31,787 bases of DNA, from contig DGKK01000015.1 in the NCBI GenBank assembly GCA_002387725.1, positions 3,875-35,661 of the forward strand, in the 5' to 3' direction. Below, one piece after another: positions 30,442-31,787 of the stretch (its first letter is position 1; each line of letters opens with the position of its first letter). Below the pieces are notes generated by a model. The model had not been told where the DNA came from. It made no database searches and saw nothing but the letters and a program-made list of their open reading frames with translations. A program made the position numbers and the translations under genes. The stretch is from Nitrospirae bacterium UBA4572. GTDB lineage: Bacteria; Nitrospirota; Leptospirillia; Leptospirillales; Leptospirillaceae.

Positions 30442-31259
30442 AACGTCGTCAGACACTTCTTCTCGCCTTCCTGTCTCTCGTCTTTCTCTGTCCCTCGGCG
30501 AGCTGGGCGGGGGGCTTGTCTCAAGTGACCCCTTCGGCCTCTCTGAAGACGGTGGCGGCCGCTCCCACGAAAAATCAAAAAAAGCGGGATCTCCGGGGAG
30601 CCTCCATGCGGTCGGCCGCCATGGCCTACGGCGCTCAAAGCGGGTTTGCCTGGGAGACCACCGTTCGCAACCACTGGCTGCTCCAGCACGCGGCTCTTCT
30701 CGATAAGATCTTTACGTTTCGTCCTTTCGTCGACGGCAATCACGTCCTCGTTCCGTCCATCGTCGTCGGTCGCCGGGACTTTTCTCTCGGCGGTCGGAGG
30801 CTGGCGGATCGGACGGATATCTCCTACCGGATCCAGCGTCGCGCGCGCATCGTCTCCATTCCTCCCACATACCGGTCCTATCTTGTCCTTCCCACGCCGC
30901 CGCCGCATCCCATCAACCCGATTCTGTATCCCCGGACGTCCAAGGAAAAAGAGGATTACAAACGCTGGGTGCGGATCGGATGGTCGCAGGGAACGGCTCT
31001 CTCGGACCGGATGTTTCAGATCAACGCCCGGAGGCTCGTCCGGGCGATCGAAGGCCGGATCCGCTTTGACGAGCTTAATTTGTCCGGAGAGATCGAGCGG
31101 GAGATCTGGTCGCGATCCCCGGCCATGACCCATCGGACGTCCCGAACGCTCGATGTCGGAACGACGGTTCTTCGCATCACCCGGGACGCCCGTTTCACCT
31201 CCCGGGCGCGCTGGCAGCCGCTCCGGATCAGAGAGGATCGGAAAGAAGAGAAGAAATGA
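30438..31259 (+). CDS. dotC: DotC/TraI-like protein of a type IVB secretion system
   Basis: A 273-residue exported protein. The conserved DotC core is clear: RSAAMAYGAQSGFAWET (about 57-73), LLDKIFTFRPF, HVLVPSIVVG, YRIQRRARIVSIPPTYRSYL, PRTSKEKEDYKRWVRIGWSQG and INARRLVRAIEGRIRFDEL. The signal peptide reads LAFLSLVFLCPSASWAGG; its Cys does not sit in a good lipobox, so cleavage by signal peptidase I after SWA is possible, unlike the lipidated Legionella protein. Start GTG 30438 overlaps dotD and the stop overlaps dotB. It belongs to the outer-membrane core complex. Confidence 0.85.
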   Translation: MKRRQTLLLAFLSLVFLCPSASWAGGLSQVTPSASLKTVAAAPTKNQKKRDLRGASMRSAAMAYGAQSGFAWETTVRNHWLLQHAALLDKIFTFRPFVDGNHVLVPSIVVGRRDFSLGGRRLADRTDISYRIQRRARIVSIPPTYRSYLVLPTPPPHPINPILYPRTSKEKEDYKRWVRIGWSQGTALSDRMFQINARRLVRAIEGRIRFDELNLSGEIEREIWSRSPAMTHRTSRTLDVGTTVLRITRDARFTSRARWQPLRIREDRKEEKK

Positions 31260-31787
31260 GCGCCGGGATCCTCGATCTTTCCGATCCTGTCCGATACGAG
31301 CGGAACGATCTCGATCTCTTGCTGGAGAAAATGGCGCGGGCCGGCGCCTCGGATATTCTCCTCGCCTCCGAGTCGCCCGTCCGGGGATTCATCCGGGGGC
31401 GATGGGAGACCGTGGGAAGCCGCCCCCTCAAGACCTATGAGCTGGCGGACGTCTTGAACGCCATCGACATGGGAAATTCCTCCTCCCAGGTGGCGGCCGG
31501 CGCGGCCAGAAATTTCGCCTACGAGGTGGCGGCGACCCGGGAGTCGCGGATCCGGCTGCGCGTCAACGCGACCGGGACGCGCCGGCTCGGGCCGAGAGAT
31601 CTGAAGATCGTCTTCCGGACGATTCCCGACATTCCTCCGGCGCTCGACTCCATGGATCTTCCTCCCGATCTTCGTGCCTCCCTCCTTCCGAGGGAGGGAC
31701 TCGTCAATGTGGCGGGGGCGACGGGCTCGGGAAAATCGACGCTTCTGGCGGCGATTCTCCGGGAGAAGCTCGAACGGGGCGGATGTC
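31256..31787 (+). CDS. dotB: DotB/TraJ-like secretion ATPase, N-terminal part
   Basis: The first 177 residues of a PilT/VirB11-type ATPase; the gene runs off the window. An N-terminal domain (LDLLLEKMARAGASDILLAS, then ESPVRGFIRGRW) resembles the DotB/PilT N-domain, followed by RLRVNATGTR and a Walker A GATGSGKST at about 154-162. DotB powers substrate transfer or DotO recruitment at the base of the machine. Its ATG overlaps the dotC stop (ATGA). Gene order dotD-dotC-dotB rather than a pilus context favours DotB over PilT. Confidence 0.87.
   Translation, partial: MSAGILDLSDPVRYERNDLDLLLEKMARAGASDILLASESPVRGFIRGRWETVGSRPLKTYELADVLNAIDMGNSSSQVAAGAARNFAYEVAATRESRIRLRVNATGTRRLGPRDLKIVFRTIPDIPPALDSMDLPPDLRASLLPREGLVNVAGATGSGKSTLLAAILREKLERGGC

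Noticed and set aside
30411..31133. Minus-strand open frame opposite dotC
   Set aside because: dotC on the plus strand has conserved motifs and overlapping start and stop with its neighbours; the other strand has none.

Overview
The window holds a large Mo-nitrogenase (nif) gene cluster on the minus strand (positions 1 to about 20500), a second minus-strand unit for molybdate uptake and cell-envelope proteins (20969-24420), and a plus-strand region (24750-31787) that ends in the dotD-dotC-dotB core of a type IVB (Dot/Icm, IncI-like) secretion or conjugation system. The base composition looks moderately GC-rich (by eye, high fifties percent). The gene content suggests an acidophilic iron-oxidising Leptospirillum-type member of the Nitrospirota. 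That assignment rests on remembered nif clusters and general impression, not on a search.

Nif region, in transcription order (right to left): nifH, nifD, nifK, nifE, nifN, nifX, NifX-associated DUF269, nifB, fdxN, iscA-nif, a TPR-like protein, the Fe-S LRV protein, nifS, a DegT-like protein, a 70-residue protein, two tandem nifZ genes, a degenerate Nfu-like protein, nifT, an 86-residue protein, a SIR2-domain protein, the ferredoxin fdxB, nifW, nifI1, nifI2, an ANTAR RNA-binding regulator, a DUF683 protein, nifV and the start of hesA. Genes are tightly packed, often with 4-base ATGA overlaps. The set covers the nitrogenase structural genes, FeMo-cofactor assembly (B, E, N, X, V), sulfur and Fe-S supply (S, IscA), electron donors and maturation factors (W, Z, T). 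No nifA and no nifU lie in the window.

Regulation can be read from the DNA. Upstream of nifH there is an exact sigma-54 promoter, an exact NifA site (TGT-N10-ACA), and then a leader of about 200 nt containing a strong intrinsic terminator followed by another hairpin. Because an ANTAR-type antiterminator is encoded in the same cluster, nif expression may be controlled both at initiation (NifA/sigma-54) and by antitermination. The molybdate transporter gene has its own sigma-54 promoter and exact NifA site, with a terminator-like hairpin just after the start site. NifI1/NifI2 could add post-translational control of the enzyme.

Right-hand region: a divergent plus-strand block encodes a secreted protein, a small protein resembling a phage dsDNA-binding protein, a coiled-coil protein, a four-helix membrane protein and a periplasmic VWA-like protein, none clearly assignable. 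It is followed by an AT-richer AbiEii-type toxin-antitoxin pair and then dotD, dotC and the start of dotB. Three genes in the right third (20969-21659, 24750-25828, 27579-28434) each appear interrupted by a one-base frameshift, two of them at clear homopolymer runs. This points to sequencing indels or young pseudogenes. The nif cluster beside conjugation genes suggests that nif could sit next to, or on, a mobile element.
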